Source: Engraulis encrasicolus
Lineage: Eukaryota; Chordata; Actinopteri; Clupeiformes; Engraulidae
DNA: 64,000 nucleotides
NCBI RefSeq assembly: GCF_034702125.1
Contig: NC_085872.1
Coordinates: 34,024,588-34,088,587, forward strand
Reading direction: 5' to 3'
In this document: positions 40,900 through 52,879 of the stretch, in pieces
Position numbering within the stretch: position 1 is the first letter of the stretch
How the letters are laid out: each line of letters starts with the position of its first letter
Notes under the pieces: generated by a model
Told to the model about the DNA's origin: nothing
Databases searched by the model: none
The model's input: only the letters and a program-made list of their open reading frames with translations
Translations under genes and position numbers: made by a program

Positions 40900-42060
40900 G
40901 GGCAATTGTAGTAGGCATTTATGAGGCCCAATTTCCATGTGAATAGAAAGCTTGGCTGGCTGCGCTACGAGGTGACTGCGGACATGGACAGCCCAGCCAA
41001 TCAACGGCGGAGTCTTTGTCTCCTTATTCAAGTCCAGTATGTGGACATTTTCGGCCAAGCTCTTTTCTGTTTGCAACGTTTTTTCCCTTTGAACTCGCCG
41101 AATGAAAATCATAGGGCAGAGCCGTCCGATTTGGCGGTAGCATGCAGATGTGGATGCCGAAATTATTGCCTTATTTTCAGGATATTATCTTATCATTACA
41201 TTTATAAATCTTTTATTTATGAATTAGTTGAAAATAATTATATTTAATTATTCAAAAAAATATTCTATTGGCCAACATTTTTGTAATTACAGTAACAAAT
41301 GGGGGGGGGGGGGTGTAGATAAGGTGCATTGATAACATGATGTGCCACTGCCTAATCATTCTGATGTGAATCCAGGTGAAGTGATGTATGCAATTATAAC
41401 TTTCCACATTTGCCCACATTTCGCTGTTATATTTATATATTGTTAATCATTCTTTAATAGAATGCACATATAAATAAAACAAATCATCTTCAGATATTAG
41501 CCTAGTGTGCCTAAACTTTGTAAGGAAATCGGCTTGTGCAATTAAACGCACTTTAATATAACTCACGGTGACATAAACAAAAGAGTGGGCAATAGAAGTC
41601 AAACTCATGCACTGATCAAGGAATAGCCCACTACAGAGTTTAGATCCATTAATAGGCATTTTCCGGATGGCGTAGTAAGACACGCCAGTCGATAAACACC
41701 AAAATAACACTCGGAAGCGACTACCATATCAGAGAGACTGGATAATATTCCTACAATCTCTGACCATATCAGTCCATTTTCAAGTTAAAAGACTTACAGT
41801 TTCACTGTCTGGTAAATGGGGGGTATTTCAATATTCGGGCCAATAAATAAATTATGTTATTAAACATTAAACTGTGATTATTATTATTTGATGGCCATTG
41901 TTTTTTTTAGCACCACCCACTTGTACCACCATAATCTTCACTATTATTTTTTAAAATGTATTATTATGATTTTATTGTTGTTTTTGTTCTTCTTCTTCAT
42001 TTTATTCTTATTCTTCTGTTTAAATGATTAAAAGAAAGCATTGCATGCAACGAATGAAAA
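40900..42060. other. Intergenic region between divergent hes6 and itm2c
   Basis: hes6 and itm2c start codons face away from each other, about 2.07 kb apart. No gene is seen. There is a poly-G run near 41309-41324 and AT-rich sequence. Confidence 0.45.
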
Positions 42061-42097
42061 AGTGTAAAATGCAGAACCGTCTCTGTAAAATACTTGA

Positions 42098-42105
42098 TGA
42101 CGTCA
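42098..42105 (+). promoter_or_regulatory. itm2c: Perfect CRE palindrome upstream of itm2c
   Basis: TGACGTCA, the full CREB/ATF site, is followed at about 42149-42162 by a YY1-like GGCCATCTTGG. Both are common in TATA-less promoters. They lie about 0.7 kb before the itm2c start codon. Confidence 0.5.
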
Positions 42106-42808
42106 GAGAAACTGCATCAGAGAGATTCTAGAATGAGAGGGGACATATGGCGGCCATCTTGGTGACGCCTCCGGGGTGCTATTTCGCGATTAAGTAGACC
42201 AGATCTGAGAGTCAATGGGAAAAATGAATGGGGAAACTGAGTATAGGACGGAGGGGAACCCAGCGGTTGTGAAAACCATATGGTTGAAACGACCGTGAAA
42301 AACTGATCAATCTAGACTACTTGGTTGTGTCATACGAGTCAAAATAAAGCTTTTTGAGCCACTTTTCTCACGGTTTTTTTTGACAGAGCGCAGGCGCAGT
42401 AGTTCCATAACGGCACGAGAGCAACGGCTTTTCAAAACTGAGCATGTGCATAATTTCGCGTGCGCCGATGCAGCCAGATGATTGGATCACTGGCAACGCA
42501 GCTCAGCAGGCACATTGGCTCTTGTTACCAGGAAGGCGGGAGATGTGCGGGTAGACGCCATATTTGCGTTACGAATCTTCACCGTTAATTTCTATGTACC
42601 TGTTCTATCTCCTCTTACTAGAATATTTCTGACCTGCATGCTTTCGTCATTAACTTTTATTTTGATAATCCACCGGAAGTTCGTGAGCTCTTTTAAAAAT
42701 TGTCCCGAGCTCACTCGCTAGCTTCAGCTTTCAGTTTCAGCTGCTGGTGGAGGAGCCCACCTCTGCAACGCATTTGAGCTCGGTCAAACTCAAGAACCAG
42801 AAGAAATC

Positions 42809-44426
42809 ATGGTGAAGATAGCTTTTCAACCGGTATCGGCACAGAAGCCAGAAAAGAATTACGATGCCGATAAGGAAGAGATTAATGTGCCTTATCCACA
42901 TGTGAGTATCCAGCTACTCTCGTCACCTTGGCGCTTGATTCATCTCTTTTGTTTTGGAAACAAAACCACGTTATGCACTCTCTTTGAGGAATAATGTTAC
43001 TGTTTGTGTTGTTTTGTTAAGATTAAAAAAATGTTTGTGCTAACATTTCAGGAATAATTATTACTGAAATGAAAGTCAGTGCATTTCTGATGTGCAACAA
43101 ACAGCGCTTGTGTAATCCAAAAGCTGTTGTGTAGTCCTTTCTTGTTAGCGTTGGACTGTAGTTGCTAGGTAATCTAACAACAAGCTATCTAGCTTTATGC
43201 CAGAGTCTTGTTTTGCTCTGACTATTATTTTCTGCTTTGGCCACCAATAAGTAAGTTTGACTGCAAATGTATCTGCTACCTACCAAAGAAGTTTATTTTG
43301 ATTATCTTCAGAGCTGCTTAGTGATGTGAAGCAGGTCGTTTCGGATTGGCTTGTAAGGTTGACATCATCACGTTACCCGCACAGTGGGGGTAGTTCTACA
43401 GAAAATGGCAGATGATCTGTCAAGAATCGTATGATTACCAATAACGTTATTTGAAAGACAGCATAGCACACAGTATGATGTCTGAACAAGTTATTTGACC
43501 CAGCGATGTCTAGTGGCTGCACTTTAACCCATGTTTATATAGATGTGGATTCAAGTGATGAATGTTTTATCATCACATGCAGCCTTGATAATATGATGCA
43601 TTCCGAAGCATTTTTTTCTGTAGCTCTTTTTCTGGCCATCCATTTATTCATTTTTATTTTGGAGAATCTCCGTTCCCACGAGTAGATTACATTTGACGTA
43701 AGGCACGTAGGCTAAATAAAGAAGCCCAATTTTGAAAACGTGCATGTTCTTGTTAAATAACTAATGATGTCATTTCTATAGGCTATAGACAATGGAACGT
43801 CAATGGATGCTGACGTTATTGACACGTTCTTCTTACAAATATGGAGTGCGGATGTGTAGCCTACATCACTAAAAACACCATCCAGTCAAATCAAGTCATA
43901 CTGTAGGCAGCCTTTTTCATTCGCCTCGTTGTAACCCTCGTCGGCGGCAGATTTGCCGAGAGATTGTGGTGGGCAGCTATTGCTCACGTGGGTACTGACG
44001 TCTAGAGATACTGGCGTCACTCATCTAATCCAGCATCAAGCAGCTGGCTCAAAAGTTTGCCAGCTTTAGTGCTAGATATGGCCAAACTTGGAGGGAAGCA
44101 TCCCACATATTGCCGCTAGAGTTAAATAATAATTATGATGTGCTGTTCTTTCCAACAGGAAGAGTTGGTGCTTCCACTTCAGTCCAAGAAGTCCCCAATA
44201 AATGGCCTATGCTGTCTAACATTTGGTCTTGTGATTGTCATGTCCGGTCTGGTTCTGGCTTCCATCTGTGTTTACCGCTACTACTTCATTCCACAGGTGA
44301 GCCTCATTCACATCCTAATTCAAGTATACTCTATTGTCAAAAAACTATGGAACAGGGTTACAGACTCCAGTCTCCAGTCTCCAATGTGCAGTTATCTAAA
44401 CATAAAAAATAAAGCATTGACATTAA

Positions 44427-44466
<40 letters not shown>

Positions 44467-44512
44467 ACTCACTCACTCACTCACTCACTCACTCACTCAC
44501 TCACTCACTCAC

Positions 44513-44608
<96 letters not shown>

Positions 44609-44699
44609 TATGTGATTATGTGATTAATACCGTTAAAGGAATTTACATTTTTTGCTCAGACACATTCACTCACCACCTCTCCCCCACCCACCCCCCAAA

Positions 44700-44740
<41 letters not shown>

Positions 44741-47700
44741 TATGTGCAGTATATAAACACCAACATACTGACACAGACATGTACAATAAATGCACACACA
44801 CACACACACACACACACACCAGCAGAATTACAATCTTATATTTGTGTAGAATACCAGAAGTAGAGATGGATAATCCCAAAGAAAATTGAAAATATTTTGT
44901 TGATGATGGTGGTGGTGGTGGTGGTGGTGTTGGATGTGATGTTGTCACTGTCCTGGTTCACATGTTTATTTTAGACTTTGTTTTTTTACGATACAATACT
45001 GTGATATTTTATTGTCAGTTCACACTGAAATTCAGTTTGCATCCTTGAGCACAACTTGTGACAGGACATACACCTAACATCACATCACAAGACCATTGCA
45101 CAACTGACAAACAAAACATGGGACCTTGGACTAGCATCCCAGAGGACACAGGTCTATATACAGACAGCCATGCATGCATAGCCTACATACATTACATACA
45201 ACCCTCATAACGTGAAGATATTACCAAGGTGGAGTGATGACACTGTACATGCAGTCTTAAGTCATATATAAGTCTTAACTTTTATGTTATTGTATTGCCG
45301 TTTTCTCAGATTCCTGAGGATGTGCTCTTCAACTGCCACATGCTGTATGATGATGTCGGTGTGCATGCACCGCTGCGTGGCCGTCAGGAGCTGGAAGAGA
45401 ATGTTGGCATTTATCTGCAAGACAACTATGAGCAAATCAGTGTCCCCATTCCCGAGTTTGGTGGCAGTGACCCTGCTGATATTATTCACGACTTTCAACA
45501 GGTATGTTGATTCCTGTACTTCCAAGGAGGACATCTGTTAGAGTGAAAGGTTCAAACCCATAGTTAGGACCAGATATTTAATAGATTTGTGTGGTTTAGG
45601 TTGTAGGCTTTTTGTTACATCCTTGTGTTTGTTGTGATTATTCACACATGTTTAACATTGTGAACATTCTCCTATTATTTACTTCTGTTTAGGGCCTGAC
45701 TACTTATTATGACATTGCCTTGGACAAGTGCTACGTCATAGAGCTAAATCCCGCTATTGTCATGCAACCAAGAAGTCTGTGGGAGCTACTTGTTAATGTC
45801 AAGGTAAGGATTTATTTACAAACTGCCCTTGTTTTACACTTTATAGATGTATTATATATGTTAGTATGACTGGTCTGTACATCAGATGATGGACCAAAGA
45901 ATCTCTCAGTTCGCTGACATATTTGTGTTTGTTTACACAGAAGGGCACATACCTGCCTCAGACCTACATTGTCCGAGAAGAGATGATGGTGACGGGCCGC
46001 ATCCGCAACCTGCGCCAGCTAGGACCTTTTATCCACCGACTGTGCTATGGCAAAGAGACCTACAAATTGAAGAGGCGCAGTGCACGTAGGCGTAAGTACA
46101 AGTTTTCACATTTTCCTTTTTTATTATTATTTTCATTTGAATCAGGTATTAAAAAAATGTGGAAGATGTTTCCTTAAAACATTGCCAGGCTAGATATGGC
46201 TAGGGTAGGCTGGTATCATTTTGAGAGTGGGGGATATAAATGGGAAAAGGTCTATCTTCTGCTCAGTGGTGACACGCTCACAAGAAATCCCACCCACGAG
46301 GTGTGCGTCAGACAGCCTGGCTTCCACCCAGCTGGTTGCTCACGCAGGAGCGTTGGCAGGGCTCCTTTCCCCACACATGCGTAACTGACTGGCGAGTGTG
46401 AGTGGGTGATTCATTGATTGTACACTGTGAGCCGCCTCATACCAAGTTGTGTGGGCACAGCCGGAAACGCTGTACGTTCGTCTGTGTGCCTTTGAGTGGG
46501 TGTCCTCTCATAGTGGACTGTGGCGGTGTTGATTTACTATTAGTAGTAGCCTATTCTGATTATTGAAAAGAGGATATCTCCTAATCCTAGTTTGAGCAAT
46601 CACCAATGTACATGGTTTACAGAGAGGAATAAAATGTTATCATTTCAACCTGTTCAGGATTGCATTGATAACATTTTTAAAGGGACACTGTGTGAGATTT
46701 TTTGTTATTTATTTCCAGAATTCATGCTGCCCATTCACTAATGTTACCTTTTTCATGAATACTGACCATCACCATCAAATTCTAAGTATCTAAAAATTGC
46801 ACTTTTCATGAATACATGAAAAGGGGGATCTTCTCCATGGTCCGCCATTTTGAATTTCCAAAAATAGCCATTTTTAGCTGCAAAAATGACTACTTGGATC
46901 TTACTAGAAAATATTAGTTTATTACTAAGTAAACTTTCATGTAAAGATCAAATTTGGCAACAGACAGCCTAGTTTCAATGAGCAGCATACAGGGTGACCG
47001 CGGGTCCTTAAAAAGTCTTTAAAAGTCTTAAATTTCATTTTCGCCAAATAAGGCCTTGAAAAGTCTTATTTTGTCTTAAAATGTCAACCCAAATGTCTTA
47101 AATTTGTGGAGCTTAATTTAGGGAGGAATAATTATGTCAGCCATGTGATGAACTTCGCGACGGAAATCGGGAGTTGTAGCCATGTAGTGTAATTTAGAAC
47201 GCATTATTGAATTTTATTTAGTGTAAATTTTCATTGTGTATAGGTTTGTGTTTTCAAATGGCTACATTAATGTAAATGACCAATTGTTTTTTGTGCTTCA
47301 TTTGAACCTGTGTATGATCTTGCGAGTCGGTCCTAATTTCATTTGGAAAATGGTATTGAAAAGTCTTAAAATGTCTTAATTTTGACTTGCTAAAACCTGT
47401 TAACGCCGCGAGTTGGTCTTAATTTTATTTGGAAAATGGTATTGAAAAGTCTTAAAATGTCTTAATTTTGACTTAGCCAAAACCTGTAGACACCCTGAGC
47501 ATAGTTGCAGTACCTTTTTTGACCATTTCCTGCACAGTGTACCTTTTAAAAAAACTGGACTAGTCTTGGTCATTGTGGTTTGAAATGTGAGCAGTCACAA
47601 AGCCCATAAAGAACACTTGCTTATTGGCCAGGAAATAAGTGTGTACTCTGCATGCAAGGCTGTAGTCTCCCAAGAAGAGTGACTGTTGCTTTATTCCTTT

Positions 47701-47797
47701 TGTAGGCATTGACCGACGCGAGACCAGAAACTGCCACAGTATTCGTCATTTTGCCAACACATTTGCAGTAGAGACGGTCATCTGTGGCCCGGTATAA
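42809..47797 (+). CDS. itm2c: Integral membrane protein 2C (six exons, 258 aa)
   Basis: ITM2C (BRI3) is a neuronal type II membrane protein of the BRICHOS family that restrains amyloid precursor processing. Coding exons: 42809-42901, 44159-44296, 45310-45501, 45693-45803, 45941-46091, 47706-47797; the first four are whole codons and the last intron is phase 1. The protein has a short cytosolic N-terminus (MVKI start shared by the family), one membrane helix about 48-70, an ectodomain with the BRICHOS domain about 125-215 (VPIPEFGGSDPADIIHDF at its start), and a furin-type site RIDRR at 229-233. Cleavage there would release a 25-residue peptide (234-258) with two cysteines. IHDF/GGSDPAD favour ITM2C over ITM2B and ITM2A, and gpr55 nearby agrees with the human ITM2C-GPR55 order. 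Confidence 0.93.
44430..44610 (+). repeat. Compound microsatellite in itm2c intron 2
   Basis: (CA)n passes into (CACT)n, then about 80 bp of (CT)n, then (CA)n again. The open frames across it (Thr-His, Ser-Leu runs) are artefacts. Confidence 0.95.
44700..44930 (+). repeat. Further (CA)n and (GGT)n tracts in itm2c intron 2
   Basis: CA runs at about 44700-44735 and 44792-44819, and a GGT run at about 44908-44929, lie between non-repetitive sequence. Confidence 0.85.
46675..47552 (+). mobile_element. MITE, family 1 copy C, split by a nested insertion (itm2c intron 5)
   Basis: The left part (aaagggacactgtgtgag, 'ccagaattcatgctgccc') and right part (catagttgcagtaccttttt ... cagtgtacctttt) form one family-1 copy, interrupted at 46990-47497 by another element. 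Confidence 0.75.
46990..47497. mobile_element. Nested non-autonomous DNA element
   Basis: Ends CAGGGTG ... CACCCTG are inverted. The target hexamer agcata is present on both sides (46984-46989, 47498-47503), and the uninterrupted site is seen in copy D near 49429. The interior is built of 'aagtcttaaaatgtctta' phrases, including an ~85-bp tandem duplication (about 47325-47490). No ORF. Confidence 0.75.
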
Positions 47798-49055
47798 ACA
47801 TGCTCCACATCACCCTCAATCCCCCACCCAGTGAAGTCCCAAACAGTACACTGGATCTCCCATACATTCAGCTTTATTGCACTTTAAAACAGCATGGTAA
47901 ACTAAATGTTGTGTTTGTGTTGTTTTTGTATTTGTTTGTTTTTGTTTGACCCAATCCTGAGTTACAATGTAATTTTGGGTTGTGTGTCTTTGTTTTTATA
48001 ATATACCACACCTTTTCTTTTTTGTAAAGATAACTGTTGACCATGTTGAAGTCGTTCCACTGACTTAAATATGTTCATCCAAGTTTTATATTCCTTAACA
48101 TTTAGGGAAGATTGTCAGAATTTTATACATGTATGTTCTTGTGTCTTTCTTTTTTCTCTCTCTTTTTTTTGGTCTTACCCCTTTGAGTAATATGTGCGAT
48201 GTCTACGGTATTGGGATGCTTGGTATGAAAATGCCGCATGTACTATGCACTGACCTTTATTCTACTTTTTTTGGTCATGTTGTTTTATGTATATCTGTTC
48301 CTCCAGGGTTTTAATTCCTTGGAGGTATATGTAAACTTGTGTTTGTTAGGAAATCCAAAATATGAAGATCTTGTCATGAAGCCACAACATACCTCATATT
48401 TTAGAATCTACTTTTTGGTTATGATTTTAGTTGGCTATACTTTTGCAGTCTATCGAAGCAATACATTTAAATTTTCATATCTTAAATTACATTTATCAGG
48501 ATCAATGTTGCATAATGGTAGCTTGTTCTGTAATATTTTCTCCCAGACTTGTGATGAATGTGCTAATCCGCTTTCCAAATGTAACATAGTACCAAGATTC
48601 TCATCAAGCATCTCTTCCGCTTTGTCAGTAAATGGTTTCACGTACTGTAGACTGTTTACAGTACCGTATATGATGACATGTTTGTACAGTTTGTTTTGTG
48701 CGGTCTCATCAGACTTCTAAATGCTGTAAAGGGGAACCCCTATGCAGGCTGTGGTAGCTTTTCTTATGTCAAGTACATGTAACCTGTGATTTGACCAATA
48801 GTTTACATTTTCAATAGTGGATAAGGCTATCATGTAGTTGGCATACTCATCTCCCCAACCCTGGTATCTTTTTTTTTTGGATGTGCATGGTAGAGGTGTC
48901 TGGAAAAAAAACCTTTTTTATGAATATGGACACTGAAGTTAGAGCTGAACGGAATGTAAATGCCTATTTTTATTTAAGTCTCAATGTTCTTTGTAGATGT
49001 TCTTATTCACCTGCTTGTACAATTCTTACAACAAATAAACTACAGATAGTGAAGT
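47798..49055 (+). other. itm2c: itm2c 3' UTR with polyadenylation signal
   Basis: About 1.25 kb follows the stop codon. AATAAA at 49034-49039 is the likely polyadenylation signal. The ORF of 160 codons at 48238-48720 lies inside this UTR, has no family resemblance and is not called. Confidence 0.6.
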
Positions 49056-49109
49056 TCTCTCTTGATTCACAAGACTACTAAAATGTCAGGCAACAGAATT
49101 GCATGCATG

Positions 49110-49476
49110 TTAAAGGGACACTGTGTGAGATTTTTAGTTGTTTATTTCCAGAATTCATGCTGCCCATTCACTAATGTTACCTGTTTCATGAATACTTACC
49201 ACCAGCATCAAATTCGAAGTATCCATTATATCTGGAAAAATTGCATTTTTCATACATGAAAAGAGGGATCTTCTCCATGGTCCGCCATTTTGAATTTCCA
49301 GAAATAGCCATTTTTAGCTGCAAAACTAACTGTACTTGGGCCATACAAGAAAATATTAGTTTACTACTTAGTAAACTTTCATGTCAAGATCAAATTTGGC
49401 AATAGGCAACCCAGTTTCAATGAGCAGCATAGTTGCAGTACCTTTTTTGACCATTTCCTGCGCAGTGTCCCTTTAA
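49110..49476 (+). mobile_element. MITE, family 1 copy D
   Basis: The best-preserved copy: ends ttaaagggacactgtgtgag ... gcgcagtgtccctttaa. Interior as in the other copies. It sits just after the itm2c polyadenylation signal. Confidence 0.8.
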
Positions 49477-49726
49477 CACGAAGACACAGGAAATTGTGTA
49501 AAGGGGAAACTCACTTGAAGCAGAGGCTTGAAGCAGAATCGTTAAGCACAATTGTGTGCGCGTGTGTGTAAATAGAGTAACAGGATGCTATTTCTGAGGG
49601 GGGCAGACCACAACCACCAATGATATATGTACAGTAGTCAAAACTTTGTTTTTAAACACACCGTTGAGTTAAGGAATCATTTAATTTGAGTTGTGTCAAA
49701 GACATTTGGTGGTAGAGAATTGATAT

Positions 49727-49732
49727 TTTATT
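49727..49732 (-). terminator. Candidate polyadenylation signal of the 50.0-kb receptor gene
   Basis: The - strand reads AATAAA about 294 nt past the receptor stop codon. Confidence 0.45.
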
Positions 49733-50025
49733 GATCACGGGGAATTAATTATGTTTAAATGACTATGTAAAATAGCCTGGTTTTGGTATGCAAGCAGTCA
49801 ACTTTTTTGCAAAAGTAAGCCGTGCAGGCAACTAAGAAGTAATTAATCTGACTTTCACATTTAGACTGCTAAAATAAAATGAGTTTATCGATTGTTTTAA
49901 ATACAAGATAAAACACACAACACAAAGCTATACAGTATGTCTGACCCAAAACTTAAAACAAAGGCTTTGAAACATATCCAACGTGCTGACATGAATGTGG
50001 AGCATGAGGCTGTCTTGGACTATCC

Positions 50026-50979
50026 TTAGGTCTGTATTGTCCTACACTCAGTCATTTCCATTTGACGTTTCCTCTGAACGCTCATCGAGCTGAAGTAATA
50101 GATGAGTGGGTCCAAGCAGCTGTTTGTGCTGGCTAAGCACATGGTTACAGTTTGGACGTCAAAGAAGTTGTACTCCAGGTGATTCAGTTTATGCAGTCCG
50201 TAGAGAATGAAGGCAACGTGGAAAGGGATGAAACAGACGGCGTAGATGAAGAGATTCACCAAAAACAGTCTCACTATCCTGCTTCTGTTCAGCCCAGTCT
50301 CTTGTGTGAGCTCTGAGAGGGGCCGACTTTTATCCCGTAGCTTTTTAACAATGGCAATGGTGCAGCCAAGAATAATTCCAAAGGGGATACAAATACCCAC
50401 TAGAGTTATAATACAAAGGATGATAAAGCCATTGTGCCATGACTCTTGCGAGTAATGCTCAAAGCACCGGTAAACACTGCAATTCGAATCCCAATTGCTG
50501 TCATGGTTTAGAGCCACTGGGACAGACAGACCAATGATGCCTGCCCAGACAACCATGCATGCTGCCCAGGATATGGACAGAGTGCGAAAGGGACGTGAGC
50601 GTAGAGGGTACACAACTGCCAGCATCCGATCCATACTGATGAAGGTGATGAAGAACGAACTGGAGTAGAGGTTCACTGAGAATAAAGTCCCAGGAATCAT
50701 GCAGGCCACACTTCCAAAGGTCCATAGACCCCTGGCAAAGTAGACGATTCTCAAAGGCAATGAGAGTGTGAAGAGCAGATCTGACAGAGCCAGGTTCACC
50801 ATGTAGATAACTGGCACTGACCTCAGTCCCAGTCGATGGATCAGGCTCCACAGGGAGAAGGCATTCAGTGGCAGGCCCACAAGGAACACCATGCAATAAG
50901 TTGCTGTGAACAGTGGATATCTAAAATGAGATGTACTGCAAGAGCCATAAGACGTGTCTTCGTGCGCCATTCTGAGCAC
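50026..50979 (-). CDS. Class A GPCR, lysolipid/purinergic type (LPAR5-like), 317 aa
   Basis: A single-exon seven-helix receptor of the rhodopsin delta branch. Landmarks: Asn39 in TM1 (GLPLN), Asp67 in TM2 (NLALSD), the TM3 cysteine C93, Asp-Arg-Met at 117-119 in place of Asp-Arg-Tyr, a glycosylation site (NCS) and disulphide cysteine in the second outer loop, FxP (CFIPFH) in TM6 and DPLIY in TM7. The TM7 and loop-2 phrases (CFEHYSQESW, VRLFLVNL) resemble LPAR5 more than GPR55. The family also includes GPR35, LPAR4/6 and P2Y receptors, so the exact subtype and ligand are not settled. Met4 is an alternative start. It is on the same strand as gpr55, 4.7 kb away, and may be an old tandem relative. 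Confidence 0.88.
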   Translation of the reverse strand: MLRMAHEDTSYGSCSTSHFRYPLFTATYCMVFLVGLPLNAFSLWSLIHRLGLRSVPVIYMVNLALSDLLFTLSLPLRIVYFARGLWTFGSVACMIPGTLFSVNLYSSSFFITFISMDRMLAVVYPLRSRPFRTLSISWAACMVVWAGIIGLSVPVALNHDSNWDSNCSVYRCFEHYSQESWHNGFIILCIITLVGICIPFGIILGCTIAIVKKLRDKSRPLSELTQETGLNRSRIVRLFLVNLFIYAVCFIPFHVAFILYGLHKLNHLEYNFFDVQTVTMCLASTNSCLDPLIYYFSSMSVQRKRQMEMTECRTIQT

Positions 50980-51356
50980 CTCACATCAAAATAGGACTTC
51001 TCACTGAGCACATTTCCTTTTTTTTCACACTTCTGACACAGTCCGATTTTGACAGGAACTAGGCCGAGAGATGCAGCGATTATCTGAAAGCATAATCTCA
51101 AACCCAACATTGCTTCAAGATTTCATCACATTTTTGAAACTCTTATGTTCATTACAAAATTATATTATATTTTATATATATTTGTAATTCATTACTGTAT
51201 AAAAAAAGTTATAATTGTGCAACAAAAATGGTTGAATTTATGGATTAATGAATACTGGTAATAACCAAATTCTCAAAAAGTTGAACTTCCTTAAAAGTGT
51301 CACATGGAAATAAAAAAAAGCCATTAGGCCTAAGCTATTTTAATTAAGTCATATAA

Positions 51357-51617
51357 ATGGTAAATGGACTGCATTTATACAGCGCCTTTCCACTCCTTCG
51401 AGCACTGAAAGCACTTTACATTGTATTCCTCACATTCACCCACTCACACTCTCATTCACAAACCAGTGGCAGTGGCTACCACACAGGGTATCACCCTGCC
51501 ATCAGGAGCAACTTGGGGTTAAATACACATCAAGTACACATCGGTCAGACCGAGCAGGACTCGAACCTGCAACTTTCCGGTTACCAAATGGCTCCTATCA
51601 CCTGAGCCGCCACTGTC
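51357..51617 (-). mobile_element. tRNA-derived SINE of a second type (antisense)
   Basis: Starts 'atggtaaatggactgc', a common fish repeat phrase. Read on the - strand it has a tRNA-like head with a B box GGTTCGAGTC (complement of 51558-51567) and 'gtggcggctcaggtg' as A-box region. Confidence 0.65.
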
Positions 51618-51814
51618 ATGGGGAAAATATCTGAGTTCTTCTATCATGGTTCTGCATTTGCAAGCTACACAGCGCCATGTAGTGGATGTCTATTCCTATC
51701 TATTGTAAAATGTGACTGCAAACCTGAGTCAGCAAGCAGTTTATCAACTTTATCTCAAGGCCGTCTTTGCCTGTGTTGATATGGTCTAACTGAGCCACTT
51801 GCCTTTTCTTTCTG

Positions 51815-52110
51815 CAAGTCTGTGAAGCCAATATGGGCTAACCTGCCCATTTAGATTAGTTTGTCTGTCAGCAGGATAACTCAAAAAGTTATGAACGGAT
51901 TTTGGTGACATTTTGTGGAGTTGTTGGAAACGACAAAAGGAACAAGTGATTAAATTGTGGTGGTGATCAGCGGGATAGGGCAAATTTTGACATTCCAGTT
52001 TCTAACTCCACAAAAACAAGGCAGAAAGACTTAAAATTTAAACCTAGTCAAATGTTCTATTAACCAGCTTCCTTGGTGGAGGTCTGCACTCTCTGAGTGC
52101 ATTTCTAGTT
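51815..52110. repeat. Interspersed repeat, unclassified
   Basis: Phrases such as 'gtctgtcagcaggataac', 'aagttatgaacggatttt' and, at the end, 'ggaggtctgcactctctg' are ones I recall from a widespread fish repeat. No ORF or clear termini. Confidence 0.35.
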
Positions 52111-52146
52111 TATTATTATTATTGCTAGGCTTTGTACAATGGACCT

Positions 52147-52422
52147 AAGGTGCTGTTTCCACGTAGCTGGATATTTTTGTATATGGATATTTTTTTTCTC
52201 CTGGTTGCATTGGTTTTGCATTGGTTTTGGCCCTCTGTTTCCACGTAGCAGATATTCAAAATCCAGGTAGAAAAAGCATGAGAAAAAAATATCCTATTTA
52301 GGGGGCTGACACGCATTTGTTACAATGGAGTATTATTTGTATCCACATGTTGCGTTTACACCTAAATAGGAGAAAAAAATACCCTGCAAAAAAAATGTCC
52401 TGCTACGTGGAAACAGCACCTA
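52147..52422. mobile_element. MITE with terminal inverted repeats
   Basis: Left end aaggtgctgtttccacgtag and right end ctacgtggaaacagcacctt-like (…cagcacctaa) are inverted. An internal copy of 'gtttccacgtagca' near 52236 suggests sub-terminal repeats. Non-coding. Confidence 0.7.
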
Positions 52423-52654
52423 AGTGATAGCGAAGATGACTCTACACAAAGTAAGAGAAAAGTCACACACATCATGGGTGGGAAGACCATCCAGTTGTCC
52501 CATGGAAATGTGGCAAACATTAGGCTAATAAATCAAATTTAAATGTATGAAATGATGATGCAATCTTTCTTCTAGGTTTATAATTAAAATCGAGGATGCA
52601 CTTTTTTTTAATTAAATCATTATTATTTTTTCATTATTATTTTTTAGTATGTTT

Positions 52655-52785
52655 TTTGGGGGGCTTTTTAGGGCTTTTATGACAGGACAGTATGAGAGGA
52701 GACAGGAAACGAGCAGGAGAGAGACATGGGATAGGGATGAGAAATGACTCCGGCCCGAGTTGAACCAAGGTCTCCATGGGCATGA
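52655..52785 (-). mobile_element. tRNA-like SINE fragment (third type)
   Basis: 'gggcttttatgacaggacag', 'agagagacatgggatagg' and a B-box-like 'gagttgaacc' match the layout of a common fish SINE read on the - strand. A shorter, more decayed relative may lie at 27815-27955. Confidence 0.45.
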
Positions 52786-52879
52786 AAGCCCAAAGGTGGG
52801 GTTGTAACTCTGAATCTGGTGGGTGTGGGTGTGGATGTCGGTGTGCTCACGTTTGTGAGAGGTGTTTGTACGCATGCTA

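Noticed and set aside
44430..44610. CRISPR-like array of short repeats
   Set aside because: A eukaryotic simple-sequence tract with no unique spacers.
48238..48720. 160-codon ORF in itm2c 3' UTR
   Set aside because: AT-rich, hydrophobic by composition, no conserved motif, lies before the polyadenylation signal of itm2c.
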